Source: Sitta carolinensis (lineage: Eukaryota > Chordata > Aves > Passeriformes > Sittidae). Taken from it: a stretch of DNA of 64,000 bases. The notes below the pieces were generated by a model. It saw only the letters and a list, made by a program, of their open reading frames with translations, did not search any database and was not told the DNA's origin. How positions within the stretch are numbered: the first letter of the stretch is position 1; each line of letters opens with the position of its first letter. The position numbers and the translations under genes were made by a program. The stretch is from positions 47,602,501-47,666,500 of the forward strand of contig JAVUNC010000005.1 in the NCBI GenBank assembly GCA_032173965.1, given 5' to 3'. Below, piece by piece: positions 49,001-61,580 of the stretch.

Positions 49001-52000
49001 CGTTGTTCTCACATTACTTTTTTTGGGGGGAGTGGAACTAAATGAGGTTGTAATATGGTCTCCTTGCTATGGCAGGTTGACTCAGGATTTCATTTTCAAT
49101 CCAGTCCCTTGAAGAAGATTTTGTATCCTCAGCCTGCTAGCCGAACAGCTCACAGTGGTGATCTGTGAGAGATTTTGGCACAAATCGGCTTGCTTGGCAT
49201 TACCTGGTGGGATTACAGCTCTCCACTGTGCCAGGTTTTCTAAGACTGACTCTGCTACACCAGCAGTTACATCAGCTTTTAAGCATGATAAAACACTATG
49301 CTCAAGTCTATACCAATGGGAAAGAAAGTCTGCATACTGAAATGGCACCCATAGTAAAAGATTTCTCTGTTCCTGGACCAAAGATCAGAGATAAATCCAA
49401 CCCTGGGGATATATATGTCCCTTCCAAACCTTGAAACCTGGTGGTAGAGTTTTATATTGAAGGCCTCCTTTGACATTTGCTTTGGGGACTGGTTAAAACT
49501 GGATGTCTTTGCTTGCCAAGACCTGTAGTTTGAAGGGAGTGGCTGGCTTAGGTCAGAAGTGGTGCTTAGCAGCTGTGGTCAAGTTGTAAGAGCTCCTTGG
49601 TTGATCTCATCCATGACCATTTTTCGTGGCAGTGCTGGATGAGAAGGGGCTCCTGCTCTGCTGCCTAGAGCTGATTGGCAGAGGTCAGCTCTGCTCTGCT
49701 GCCAAAAGCAAGGAAGAGGCTTCCTCCTGTGGGTTTTTTAACTTGCCTGGATTTTACAGGAGCACTGGCTGTTTCCAGCTGCTCTATTTCCATTCAGCTG
49801 GCCCAGATCCCCTGGCAGTCTCCTCTGCACTCTGAGTGTTCTCCACTCCCCACCCTAAGCTGGTGTGAAGTGTTGCTGTGGGCTGCCGCTTTCCATTCAG
49901 TGGCCAGCTGTCCTTCACTGGTGGGGAAAAGTGATTTATATGCAAGGAAAAGCAATAGCTGGTACAGCCCAGAGGCAGGAACCAAAAGCACTGGGTTCTT
50001 TTCACTTCTCTGGCTGATTTCTTGCATGACCATTGGCATGCACGTGAAAATTCACAGTGCCTCACTTGCTCTGCTTCTGCAGCAGGATCTGCCTCCACTG
50101 GGGGTAACGGTCAAATCGACATTACTTTGGGATCACAAATCTGGAATTGAGTGGAAACATTCAGAAAAAAAAAGTTTATCCTCTTTAGCGGAGTTCGACT
50201 TTTACCTAAGTTTTGTGGGGGAGGTTTTTGTGGGACCTGCTGGCTAGATACCGCCTGAGATCTGCCGGTTTTGTGCTGTTTATGTGCCTGACTCCACTGC
50301 AGGGAGGCTGCCCGAAACCGGCTGCGATCCTTCCCCTAAGGCATTGCAGCATGGTTAGGTTTTGGTGTGAACTGGAACGAAACCACTATCTGAAATGCTG
50401 AAATTCCCCGCACAGTTCAATTATCCTTGAATTGGCCAGTGGGGAAATCAAAGGCTCTGGATCTGTTCCTCACTGTTAAATATTAATACAGCACGGCGAT
50501 ACTAGGCAGGAAGGCATCCCCTCGGGTCAGCTCTGTGCGGGCGGGGCTGTCTTGGCTGTGAAGAACCGGTGTGCAAGAGAGGTCGGGCACGGGGGACTCT
50601 GGAGTGACGCGGCTTGCTCAGACTCCTTGGCAGCTGAGGAGCATGGGCTCCCAGCCCGTGCTGGGCCACGTTTCCTTCGCCCCAGGCTCCTTCTGCAAGA
50701 GCTGCCACGTGCCGCGATGTCACATCCCTCGTCCCCCTGGAGCTTACCGTGTGCTGAGGCATTTTGAGAGGAGCTAGGAAAGGCACCGTGCCCGTGTGCC
50801 CTGCCGCCTCCGTTGCCGAGGGAAGTCAGCGGGGTGTGAAAGAGAGCCCGTGTTTTACATACGTGCAGGCAGCCTCCTCGCCGCCAGCCCAGGTGCAGCT
50901 GCGGGCTGGGTACGAGAGCCCCGTGGGCTCTGTGTGTCACGGGAAGGAGCACCGAGGTGCGGCAAGGACAAAAACAACGAGGCAGAACACCTCCCCTTTG
51001 GAAACATGGCCCTGGTGTGTAGGGTCCGCTCTAGCCTCTGCATCCCAACACCCTCCTGGTACTACAAGCTGTGCCAGGGCCAGCTGAAGCACCTGTGCTC
51101 AGGCATGCTAGAAAAAACTAAAAAGCCCAGCCAATACTGAAGAAGCTATGGAAGCTTTCCCCATATTCTGTCAGTATGGAGTATTGCTTTTCTCTCTTTC
51201 CATGAAAGCTCTGCAGTCCTGCTATGTGCTCACTGTACACTGACAAGGTGACAGTGCCTGCCTTGTGCTTGGATTTTTAAACACCTTGGGTGTTGAGGGC
51301 TGGAAGTCTTCGAGGCACTATCGTCTGCACTGATCACCTCAAAGCTCTCCTGAACCTCTGTGCTGGCCACTCTCCTAGTTTTGACAGCAGCATTGGCATT
51401 GCCTCAATGTGAACATTCATTTCCCCCCCCCCCCCCCCACTGCTGCTTCTTTTTCTTGCTCTTCCAGAAATCACAGATGTAAAGCTAGGGCTGCATTTGC
51501 CTCAGCTCAGTAACAACCTGTGGCCCGTGTGGCGGTGGAGTATCTTTAAAGATGTGCCAGAATCAACTAATTAATCCTCATTCCCCAGTGGGACTGAGGG
51601 CTGACTCAATGCCTCGTGCTGTTATGCTCAACAGCAGAGGATCAATGGCATTGGAGCTGGGGAAGCCCTGGGATAGCACAGTGTCACTCTGTGCCTGCAC
51701 ACCAGGCACCTGTAAAGGCTCAATCTTGCACTGTTATCTCCAGGATTTTTTTTTAGCCGTGCAGGGGATTGAAAACTGCAACCGTAGAGACAAGGCTGGA
51801 GCTACCATCACCTTGCTCCGGAGGGGGTGTTTGCACTACCTGATGTTGCCTTTTTGCCTTTTCTCTTAATTACAACCTAACTCGGCCGCCCTGAGCAATT
51901 CTCCCTCCTGACCTACAGGTCCTTCACTGCACCCACTGTGTATGTGTCTGGGTGAAAGGCAGGGCAGAGAGGTTTAGGCATTGCTGAAATTGAGCTGTGG

Positions 52001-55000
52001 TGGTGATGCACGTCTCTTGGGCACTGTGACCCCTAGCATGCTGCGTACCAGGCTGTGCCAGCATGGCATGGCAGCCCTGAACAAGTGCAAACAAACCCCA
52101 ATGCCTGGCCTTGGGCTGCCCTGGCACCCATCATGCTGCTGCCTGAGCTGCTTGCAGGGAAAGGAATGGGAGTTGCTTGCACGCAGATGTTGTGTAATAC
52201 AGACCTAGTTCAAACTCAAGTTTGCAGGCTGGGAAGCATTTGCCCAGTCTAGGGGGAAGAGGAAAACCCTCTGGGACAAGGGCTGCTGCACTGCGTCTTC
52301 TGCCCTGTATTGTAAAGGAGATGGAACATGAAGCATGTGCTTTCTTCAAAACCTGGGTCTTACCCAGGTTGCATGTGGAGCATCACCTGAGTGAGTCCCC
52401 CTGAGTGTGCATGTGCTGTGGTTTGGCTGAGCTCAGCCACTATATGGGACTAATACATAGTGATGGTGTCCTATAAATTATATAGTCAGAATGTTCACCA
52501 TCTGCTCTGCACTGAAAGCTGAGTGTGATTGAGATCTTCCCCACTTCCCAAAGCTTGACTCTCTTGCCAAGCTTGAAATGTGTATGTGTGTATCTCCTGT
52601 AAGTGGTTCTGATTGAATCAGGTAAAGAGGGAATTTTTTAAGCAGACTGCAGTGTTCCCTGCACCCAAAGTGAGAACTGAAGCAGCGGCCAGCATCCCAT
52701 TATAAGGCTATGAGTAAAACCGAGTCTGATTTGATGTTAATTAGGTTCTAAAGGGACTGAATCTTGATTGCAGTGGTCATATCAAAGATTTAAAATAGTA
52801 ATGCAAAAAGCAAAGGAAACCCCACAGTGATTCATATAAGAAGGGGAAATAAAGACAGTCATGGAGGAAGAAGGAGTTTGAGGGGGCCCGAATTGCTCTG
52901 CTGCCCAAAAGCAGGAGGGGATTTGAATCAGATTATCCTCATTAGATGTCTCTTTAAAGCATCATCAAACCAGATGAATGGTCTGGGGGAGAGCTTGCAG
53001 GCATGGTGGCTGTGATTATCACCAGGGATTTACAGTCCTAGTTATCTAGCTTAGAGACAAGATTATTAGGGGGTATAAAGCTGTTCCTGCCCTCAGCCTC
53101 TAATGTGCATTTTTAGGTTGGGTGATGGGAAACGCTTTGTTGCTGCGCAGCCCCTCAGAAGCCTGCCACCATCCTCTGGTGGTCCAACCCTCAGCAGGGC
53201 TGTGGTGCGATGGGGAAGGGAAAGGGACCTGTGCTGGCCAGATCTTCCAGGGGGGCAGACCGGCAGCCTTCCCTGGGGACTGTAACAAAAAAGGGCAACA
53301 CCTCCCATAGAGGCACTTACACTGCAATAGGCAATGGGGAGGGGATCTTGGGAGGGGGATTATATCTGCCTGCCTTGCAGAACTGTTCACTCCCCACAGC
53401 ATCTCCCTTCTTGTGACAGCCTGTGCCAAAGCAACTCACCCTTCTTCCAGTTAGAGCCTTTGAGGCCCCAAAGGCTCAGAAGCTGATGTGGCTGTTACAG
53501 AAGGAATGCCTGTGAGCTGTGAGGAGTGCTCTCCCCTTGAAAGGGAATCAATGGACATTGCCCACAGGTTCCTTGGAGTTCATCCTCAGGGGTAGTGAAT
53601 ATGGCACAGGGCTGCTGGCAGTCACTCTCCACCTCCTCAGCCCTGCAGCTGCAGCAGCTCCTCATCTTCCCCTTTATCTCCTTCCCTACTCAGTGTGTTG
53701 CACTCCTGTTTCTTCTCTGGGCTTTGGCAGGATGGCCAAGGCATTGTGCCCAGATGACAGCCAGGAGAGGAGGTGCATAGGCCAAATCCACCTGTCAGTT
53801 CTCTTCTAACACTGCATCCTTAATACACTCATGGAAATTCATAACATTACTCTGCATTCAAGCCTGTGCAAATAAAATCACTCTGGCCTTTTTACACCAG
53901 GCTGGACCTAAAAGTCTGTGGGAAGCCAGAGGATGTTGTAGAGGTACTGGGGCAAGCATGGCTTTGATTTTTGGCTCTGGAGTCATCTGCTGGAGATTCA
54001 TGCCTTGAGAGTGCAGTGGTGGGGCTTCCTGCTGTGAGTACTGGGGAGATTTCTGGTCCAGCATAAAGGACGCCTGATCTGGCTGAACCCACCTGTTCAG
54101 AGGTTTTTCCCATGGCAGCACATCACCCTCAGGCTCTGGTGTCCATTTCAGTGTTGGAGGTGCAGCCTGGCCCTGTCATGGCACATGAACATTCCTTATA
54201 AACAGCCACAGGCAAAACTGGGAAGGCACTTGCGCCCCACTCCCAGTTGCCCAAGGGAGACAGACAAGATGCCACTTCTCCTCATGATGGTGGGGGGCGG
54301 GGATGGGAGCATCCCTGCTGCCAGGCAGAGTGGGCAGGAAGTTTTCTTCAGCCTTGTGGACAAGCAGAGCTCCAGGGATGTATCAACAAGGAGAAGGGGA
54401 CGAATTCCATTCAACTGGGTGGGGCACTGCCCCACACCAAACACCCCATGCAGATGGCTGAGCAGTCTCACAAACCCCCTTGAAGGGAAGCAGAGCACCT
54501 TCTTTAGAGTGTCTTTAGACTTCTTTAGAAGGGTTTAGAGTGACTGTGAATATGTTGAAACCTTTGGTTTCCAATATTATTCCTAAAATCTCCCCAGATT
54601 TTGTTCCTAAGCCCATTTGGCTTTAGGAAGGATCCCAGTGGATCCCAAGGAGAAGGTTTATTCTGGAGCTGTGAGAAATATGCTCCTAATAACCATAGTG
54701 GTACTTTTTTGGAAGGGATGTTTCCCACCAGCCAGCACAGGGGTGTTGGGAAGGCATGCTGGGATGAGGTGCAGAACGGGCTTTGGGGGTTGGCTTCAGC
54801 CAAGGCATTCTACTGGACCATCTGAATGTGGGGCAGGTGTCAGGCTGTGCTGAGATGTTCCTGAGGCATTGGGTGCATCCTGTGAGAGGTTTGTCCTGAG
54901 GTAACTGGCTCTGCTCAGTAAACACCTCACAGCTTCTCTGATCGACAAGCCTTTGGGTTTCCGGTGTGCTCGAGCACAAGGTGAACTTTCGGGGGATATT

Positions 55001-58000
55001 TTCTGCTACACATGGTTTTGCAAGTGCATGCGTGAGTCACTTCACCTACCCCTGACACCAGAGGAACCACTCACACGAGTCCAGCCACTCATGTGTGCAC
55101 AAGCCCTTGCAGGCCACTGCCAACCCTCCATGCTCCTGGAGCACCAGCCCTGCCCTGTCCCCCACAGGGATCCCAGGGATCTCAGCTGATCTGAGCTGAC
55201 CTCAGCCAAAGCCAGCCCCCCAGGTGTGGGGTGGGAGTAAATGGCACTGAAAATCAAGCTGTCTGACTCTGAGATGAAGACATAATTCCTAAATTGCTCA
55301 TTTGATATATTTTCTGGTTTATTTGTTTAATAAAAGGACTTAGCCGGAGACCCAGGCTCCTGGGGTTTTCATTTCTCTGTAGAGGAGATAAGAAAAGCGC
55401 ATTTCCTTATCCAGTGAGTCATTTTTTCTGCTCTTTAATTATGCATTTGTGCGATTATCAAGCATATTCAGCTCTGAGATGCAAACAGCTCGAACTACTC
55501 ACCAGGCTTTAACTTTTGCTATTCCAAAATTGATCAACCACAGTTATGAAGGGTAGGGGAGGCAGAGACTGGGAGACGAAAAGGGGGACAGCTGATGCCC
55601 AGAACCTGGGCCATGCTCGTGAGCTGCTGGTGTAGTCAGTACTGGTTTTCTCCTTGAGTAAGCATTATCATGTGTAAATCTGAACATATCTTCTTGGCCG
55701 AGGAGAAAGCGAACAAGCTGGGATGAGGGCAGGGAAGACCTGTAGAGCATGATAAAGAAGGATGAGAAAATGGGGGGAATAGGATAATGTTGGTGGCAGC
55801 AATGAGGCTGCAACATCATACTTCCATGTAAAAGGATCTGGGAGCACTCCATTCACAAGAGGGCATGACAGCTGCCATCCACAGGCTCCCTACCATGCAT
55901 TTGAAACTTCAAGTTTTCTTTCCATGTACTGGAATGGGATCTCATGAGCTTTAATGTAAATTTCGCCCTCCATGTTGAAAGCACTGTGTAAGCTACTTGG
56001 TTTGGACTTTCCCCAATGTGCGTATTTGACTGGAGGGCTCACAGAGTTAATCTGTAAGTGTGGTGCAGCAGATGCTGGGAACCATTTCCCAGTCCACACT
56101 TTAAGCCAAGCAGGGAGGAGAGACAGGAGGAAGAGGGGCAGAGAGACAGTCCTGTGGTGGGACCCACAGAAATAGGGGCTGGGTGTCCCTGAGAGATGAT
56201 TGACTTGGGGGAAGTACAGTGGAGGCATTTGAGAGGTGAGGAAAATGGGAATGATGGATGAGCATACTTCTTTGGGAAAAGGAGACTAGCAGGTGGAAAC
56301 ACCCCAGGACAAGAGGAACAGCAAAGCCTTTGGAACAGGGAGGTGGTTTGGGGATAGGTATCCTGACAGAGCACTGGATGTTTTGTGCCTACATGCATGT
56401 CCTCAGCCCCACCAGCCCACAAGACTAGGTGTTTTCTCGGCCCTCCACTTGCACTTCTGAGAGCTGCCTACTGGGGACAGTGAGGATTCCGGGTGCCCTC
56501 TCTTTGCCAGGTCTCTCGCTCTCCCAGCAGATATGAGCAGGGCGAGCACAGCCTGCTCACAGCAAGCATCGAGGCAGAGGGTGCTGAGCTGCTGTGCTGT
56601 TTGTGGCTCAGGGCTCTGCTGAGAGAGGGAAGTTCTTGGCATTCCCCCACTGGACTGGGGAGTTTTATTTTGGCCAAGATGGAATGGGAATAACTGAGCC
56701 ACAGGCACAAGAATGGCCAGCCTCTCACAGCTCCTCAGTAGAGCCCATAGCCCTCTGGCAGCCGTTCCTGCTGCCATGGCACAGGGATGAGGGAGCAAGC
56801 ACCTGGGCACACTTGCTGGAAGGGGAAGTGAAATCACAGCAGGTGTGGAACTGGTGGGCAGTGACTTTTTGGTTGGGACTTTGGCTTACCTGGAGCCCTG
56901 CAGTGCCCATGGTGGGGCTAAGACTGTGTTGGGGCTGCTTTGACATTGCTATGATGCAAACTAGCCTCTGGAAATGCTGCTAGCAGGGAGGGAGATGCGC
57001 TGTAGGGCAGATTCTCCCATGCAGGACATGGGGTACTAAAGAATTTAACTTGTGCTGAGATCTAGCCTGGGGAGCTGGTGACTGCATCCTACTAAGGACT
57101 TCAGGAGGTGGTATGTGGAGCCTGTGGGCTCAGCTTGCCCAACAGTCACTGGCAAGGGTCAGGCACACTCAGGGACCAAGTCCTCAGGCCTGTCTCAGAG
57201 GACCTCAGCTGCCCAGTGGGGGCACCTGGTACTCTGTCACCTTGAGCCAGAACACCTTTTGGATTTTTTCCTCCTCCCTCTCAGCCTTGATCCAGGACAG
57301 TGGGCAGTAGAGATCTCACTAGAAGGAGTCCAGATGCTGTAGCTGCTGGAAGGACGTGATTCCAGCAGTAAAGCCCTATTAGGGATCTCCTGGGTAGAGC
57401 AGATCGCTAGTGTTGCTTCCCTCAGCTGAGAGCCACCCAACAACTCTGGGTGGCCCCTTTCTTTCCTATGGAGTGAAGAAAAAGAGGATGTGACTTTTGT
57501 TCAGGAGGAATGGAAGCGATCCACCTACAGCACTGAAATCCATCTCTTCAGGTCTCAAGCATCAGGCTTTGATGTGTGGGTATTGGTGGCAGAATATTTC
57601 TCCTCCTCCTGATCAGGAATGCCTAAGGTGATTAAAGGTGTTTTTTAGTCCCTTCCAATAGTTTGAGGACCAAGCTTGCTTGGTGTGACCTGCTTTTCCC
57701 ATGCCCTGCACCTTTACTGAGCAGAACCAGATCTGAACCCCAGAGAATGAGTCAAGGTGCTAAGGAGCCACAGGTCTAGGTCTGTGTTGGAGAGGATGGA
57801 GACAGCAAGGTGATGGAGAGCATTGTCAGTAGGTGTAGAGAACATACAACAGTTGGCCTGCTTGCAGAGCAGTCACTGGCAGGACGTGTCTTCAGGGCAG
57901 TGGGAGTTTTCATTTAAAAAAGGAAACACTTTTTCAGTCTTTTCTCATCTGGTCCTTTGTGTTTTCAATCCAAGCTGGATCTGTGACCTTGGAATGGAGT

Positions 58001-58457
58001 CTTGTAAAGATCTTTGCACAGGAAAGCCTCCAGTAGACACTGGAGGAGGCCGAGGGGGCTTTTTGGTGTAAGCAAAGGAGGGTGCAGGCTGGGGGACATG
58101 CCTGGGCTGGGGGCAACATGCAGGTGGGCAAGGGAGGAGTGAGGATCAAGGAGGTCAGGCTGGGACACAATCCCTCTGGGTAGGAGGTGCTGCGTGGCTG
58201 AGGCACACGAGGGGCTGTGGGGATTTCGGAAGCATATTTTGGAGGAGAGGGGTAGTTTGAGGGCACATTGCAAAGGCAGGCAGGGGTAGGGCTTGGTCGC
58301 TTGCTCTCCTCCTCCCTGGTGAAGATCCGCCCCAGGCCAAGCACAGCGATTGTGAGCCCCAAGGGAGGCGACGCAGCTTGACAGACTGTATCTCCCTCTG
58401 CCACGGGGCCTGGGGCGTTGCGATTTCACACTCCAGCGGCCCCGTCACTGCTACGCC
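49001..58457. other. Gene-poor interval between CENPM and TNFRSF13C
   Basis: I see only short, unrelated open frames on both strands. Minor items are a moderately CpG-rich patch at about 50520-50960 and a run of 16 C at 51423-51438. In human the same interval is also without a protein-coding gene. The last few hundred bases before 58457 must contain the TNFRSF13C promoter and 5' UTR, but no sharp signal is visible. Confidence 0.4.
51423..51438. repeat. Mononucleotide C16 run
   Basis: Sixteen consecutive C, preceded by TT and followed by AC. A similar run of 15 C lies at 17139-17153 in a SEPTIN3 intron. Confidence 0.9.
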
Positions 58458-61092
58458 ATGCAAGAACTGGGCTCTCACTCCCACTCTGCCATGTCCTCAT
58501 CAGGAAAAGCTGCCATTGCCCCCTCCTGCCTCTCCTTCGAGTGCTTCGACACCCTGACCAAGTCATGCATCAAGTGCTCCGACCTGTTCAAGGACAACAC
58601 AAGTAAGGGGACAAGGGCAGCTGCAGTCTGCACCACCAGGGCTGGGTAGTGGTGGGCCAAGGAGGCTGGGGGCACCCCAGGGGTGGGCAGGCACCTTCTC
58701 CTGAGGATGGCTGTGGAGACGGCAATGGAGGATGGAGCACCCCCTTCACCTAAAGCAGAGGGGAAAAGGGAAGCCAGTTTCAGTGAGAAGAGCATGGTAT
58801 AGGGAGAAGTTGACTGCCTCGGGGGTGACTGTGGGAAGAGCAGGAAACCCTCTCCTACCACCCAGGGACAGGGAGCAGGATAAGGGTCTCGTCAAGGAGG
58901 GGGATGTTTTGTTGCCGGGCAGGTAGGTCACAGTTAAGTGCCACACTTCTTCCCTGCCACTGCAGCCCCCAGGCCAGCCAGCCAGGTGAAAAATGTTGCT
59001 GCTCTCCTTCCTCCTTCAGCTCTTCCCCTCCTGACACTACCTGCATCTCATCCCACAGCAGAGCCTACCCTGGCACCAAATCTGAGCAGCACCTTCCTGA
59101 TCATCGGGGTCCCGGTGGTGGTGGTGTTCATCCTGGTTCTGGCTTCCCTCTGTGGCTTCCTGGCCTGCAAGGTGGGAAAGCAGAGGAGAAAGAGGAAGGC
59201 AGCAGATGAAGAGGACAAAGGTAGGAGACCTCTTCCTCTCCCTCTCACAACACCCTGAAGACCCTGAGGTAGATGGAATCACTTACTGTTGGCTCCCCTG
59301 AGGAACATCCCTATCCAGGCTAGCTCTTCCACCTCGGCATCAGCTCTGCAGGCATCCCATGGCATTTTGGGGCATCTGAATCACTGCCTGAGTGACAGTG
59401 TCCTGCATTCCCTGGGAACCTATGCCTCTACCCAACTGCCAGCACAACCCTCCCTCTGCCAGGTCTCCTTGTGCCTTTATTTGCTTAAAGCATGTCCTGG
59501 CACCATTCCCTCTCCACAGGGGACATGTACAGAGCACTGGTGAGTATCTTTGAGCTCACTGGTGAGAGCCCTCTCCCCCAGTATCCAGAGGACCATGGAT
59601 GGAGTGGGAGTAGTGGGGGCAGTGGTGGACACCTGAGGATGACTCCAGAGACAGCCTCTCCCTGTGGCACTGCAATGGGGGTCCTATGTGGACAGCCCAG
59701 CTTGATTCTTGTGCTTGGGATGTCCAGCATCCTCCAACATGCATCCCAAAGACCCCAGTGGGATGTCAGGGCCAGCCCCATTGAGAGCATACTGCAGTAC
59801 TGCACAGGGTTGTCTGGTGCATCAAACTTAGGGCTGGGGTTCAAGGGATGTGGCTCATCCTTTTGTAGCAGGGTACTTCCAGGAGAGTAAGGCCAGAGTG
59901 CTCCATGACGGCCCTTTTTGTGGGGTAGCCCTATCCTTCCTCAGAGGGTCCTGCACTGGCACTGATTCAGCCTTGAATAATCTTCTCAGAGGTGGTCTTT
60001 CCTGGCTTCACTCCTCTCCATTCCCAGGTGGCTCCCTGGGACCCCCAAGAGGGGCTGCCACACAGGGATACAGGCACTCACCTGCCTCACGCCCCGGGTG
60101 GGTGTCCACAGTGGGGCAGCTGGTCCCTGTGCCCTGGCTTGCCTGCACACTTCTGGCAGTGCCGGATGGTGACTCAGACGGGGGGACATTACCCGGGGCC
60201 TTTCTGCTCTGTGACAGCCCATGACGCACATGCCTAGGAAAAATATCAAAAGTGAAAGAGAAGGGAGATATCCAGTGGTGAGAGAGATCTGGCCATTATG
60301 GAGAGTGTTGGAGGCATTACTCAGTCTCCTGTTGCATGCCCATGTCCACATCCCGTTTGTCCCCCAGGGCAGCACCACAGCAAGCCCAGTGCTGTGGCAC
60401 TGGATGTGTGGAAGGTGGCAGGAGGCTTGGGGCTGGAGGCACACGGCTGTGTTCACAGCATGTAAACAAGTCTATTTTTAAGTGGGAGGCAGTCGGGGAG
60501 GGCAAGCTGCCACGGGTTGGGCTCTTCTGCTGCCGGCAGGGTTGAGCGAGAGGACTTGAAGTGGAAGTGCAAGTTTCAGCCTTTCCCTCTTGTCTTTTAG
60601 AGGTGGAAAAGCCCATCAGTTGTAAGCAGAAACAATTCTGCAGCAGGAGAGGTGTGGGGACTTGCAGACTCTTCCTGTCCTGGATCCATCATCTCCCCTA
60701 GGGAGAGGACGGTCTCCCTGGGACCTCCCTGACCCCACTCCATGAGCCCAGTAACCCCCTTTTCTTGTCCCTTCCCAGAAAACACAGACATCGCCAGCCC
60801 CCTGCCCAGCCAGGACCCTGCCATGCCAGAGGGAGATGGTGCCTTGAACCCAGGCCCATGCCTGCATCTTGTTGGGAGCCTGAAGATGCCGGGGTCACCC
60901 AGGAAAGCCAGGGCAAAGCAGAGGCCATGCTGCCAGGGCGATGCTGATGGTGACATTGTTCTGCTCTCTGCTGTGTACCCGCGGCCTGAGGAGTGCAACC
61001 ACAGCTTCCCACTGCCTGCCACTGAGCTGGGGGCCACAGCGCTGGTCACCACCAAAACCACCCAGAACTGCGCCAGAGAGGAGAGAGTCTGA
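58458..61092 (+). CDS. TNFRSF13C: TNF receptor superfamily member 13C (BAFF receptor), 3 exons
   Basis: The exons are 58458-58602, 59059-59220 and 60779-61092 (stop TGA). They total 621 nt, 206 aa, and phase agrees. BAFF-R is a type III membrane receptor on B cells that binds BAFF (TNFSF13B) and signals survival through TRAF3 and non-canonical NF-kB. The extracellular part holds one partial cysteine-rich domain with Cys24, 29, 37 and 40 and the ligand-contact DxL motif as DTL at 31-33. There is no N-terminal signal peptide, as expected. The transmembrane segment is about residues 61-85, followed by basic KQRRKRK. The tail carries PLPATEL at 180-186, matching the TRAF3-binding PVPATEL of human, then VTTKT. 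An in-frame Met12 (58491) has an equally good context and would give 195 aa. The exon 2 acceptor is a CAGCAG tandem. Gene order and strand relative to CENPM match human. Confidence 0.95.
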
Positions 61093-61580
61093 GGGCAAGG
61101 AGAATGGGGCTGGAGTGCTCTGGCCAGTCCCTGTGGACACTGACAGCCTGTTCCTGGGATGAGTGAAGCCTTCCATGGGTATGGGCTCTGTGAGAATCAG
61201 GTTTTGCCTTTAGCAAGGTCAGCCTTTTAAGATTAAAAGACTCCTTTTTGTGCTGAGCCCCAAGTTACACCTGTAAATGCTGGAGGAAGACGAAGTGGAT
61301 CATGCTGAGTTACAACAAACTGTTGACAGCTGCTGTAGCTGAACCATTGAGAGGAGGAAGAGGAGACACAACCGGTGAGGATGGAGTGTGGCAGGGACTG
61401 CTGTGCCATTTGCAAGGCAGCCATTGTGCCTGGACAGGTCTCCTGCTGGATGGGCAATTGCTGGGAACATGGGGCTGGAACAACAGAAACTGCAGGGGGA
61501 AAGGAAGCAGGGAGTTACTTTAGGACCAAATCCCACACAGCAGTAGCTCGATTTTTGCTACTGACCTCAATAAAAGGAGA
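61093..61580 (+). other. TNFRSF13C 3' UTR with candidate poly-A signals
   Basis: Downstream of the stop there is an ATTAAA at 61232-61237 and an AATAAA at 61569-61574 on the plus strand. Either could end the transcript; the canonical second one would give a 3' UTR of about 500 bases. Confidence 0.5.

Noticed and set aside
59492..59890. Possible extra TNFRSF13C exon between exons 2 and 3
   Set aside because: The 132-codon frame here is not needed: exons 2 and 3 join in phase, and the known gene has three exons.
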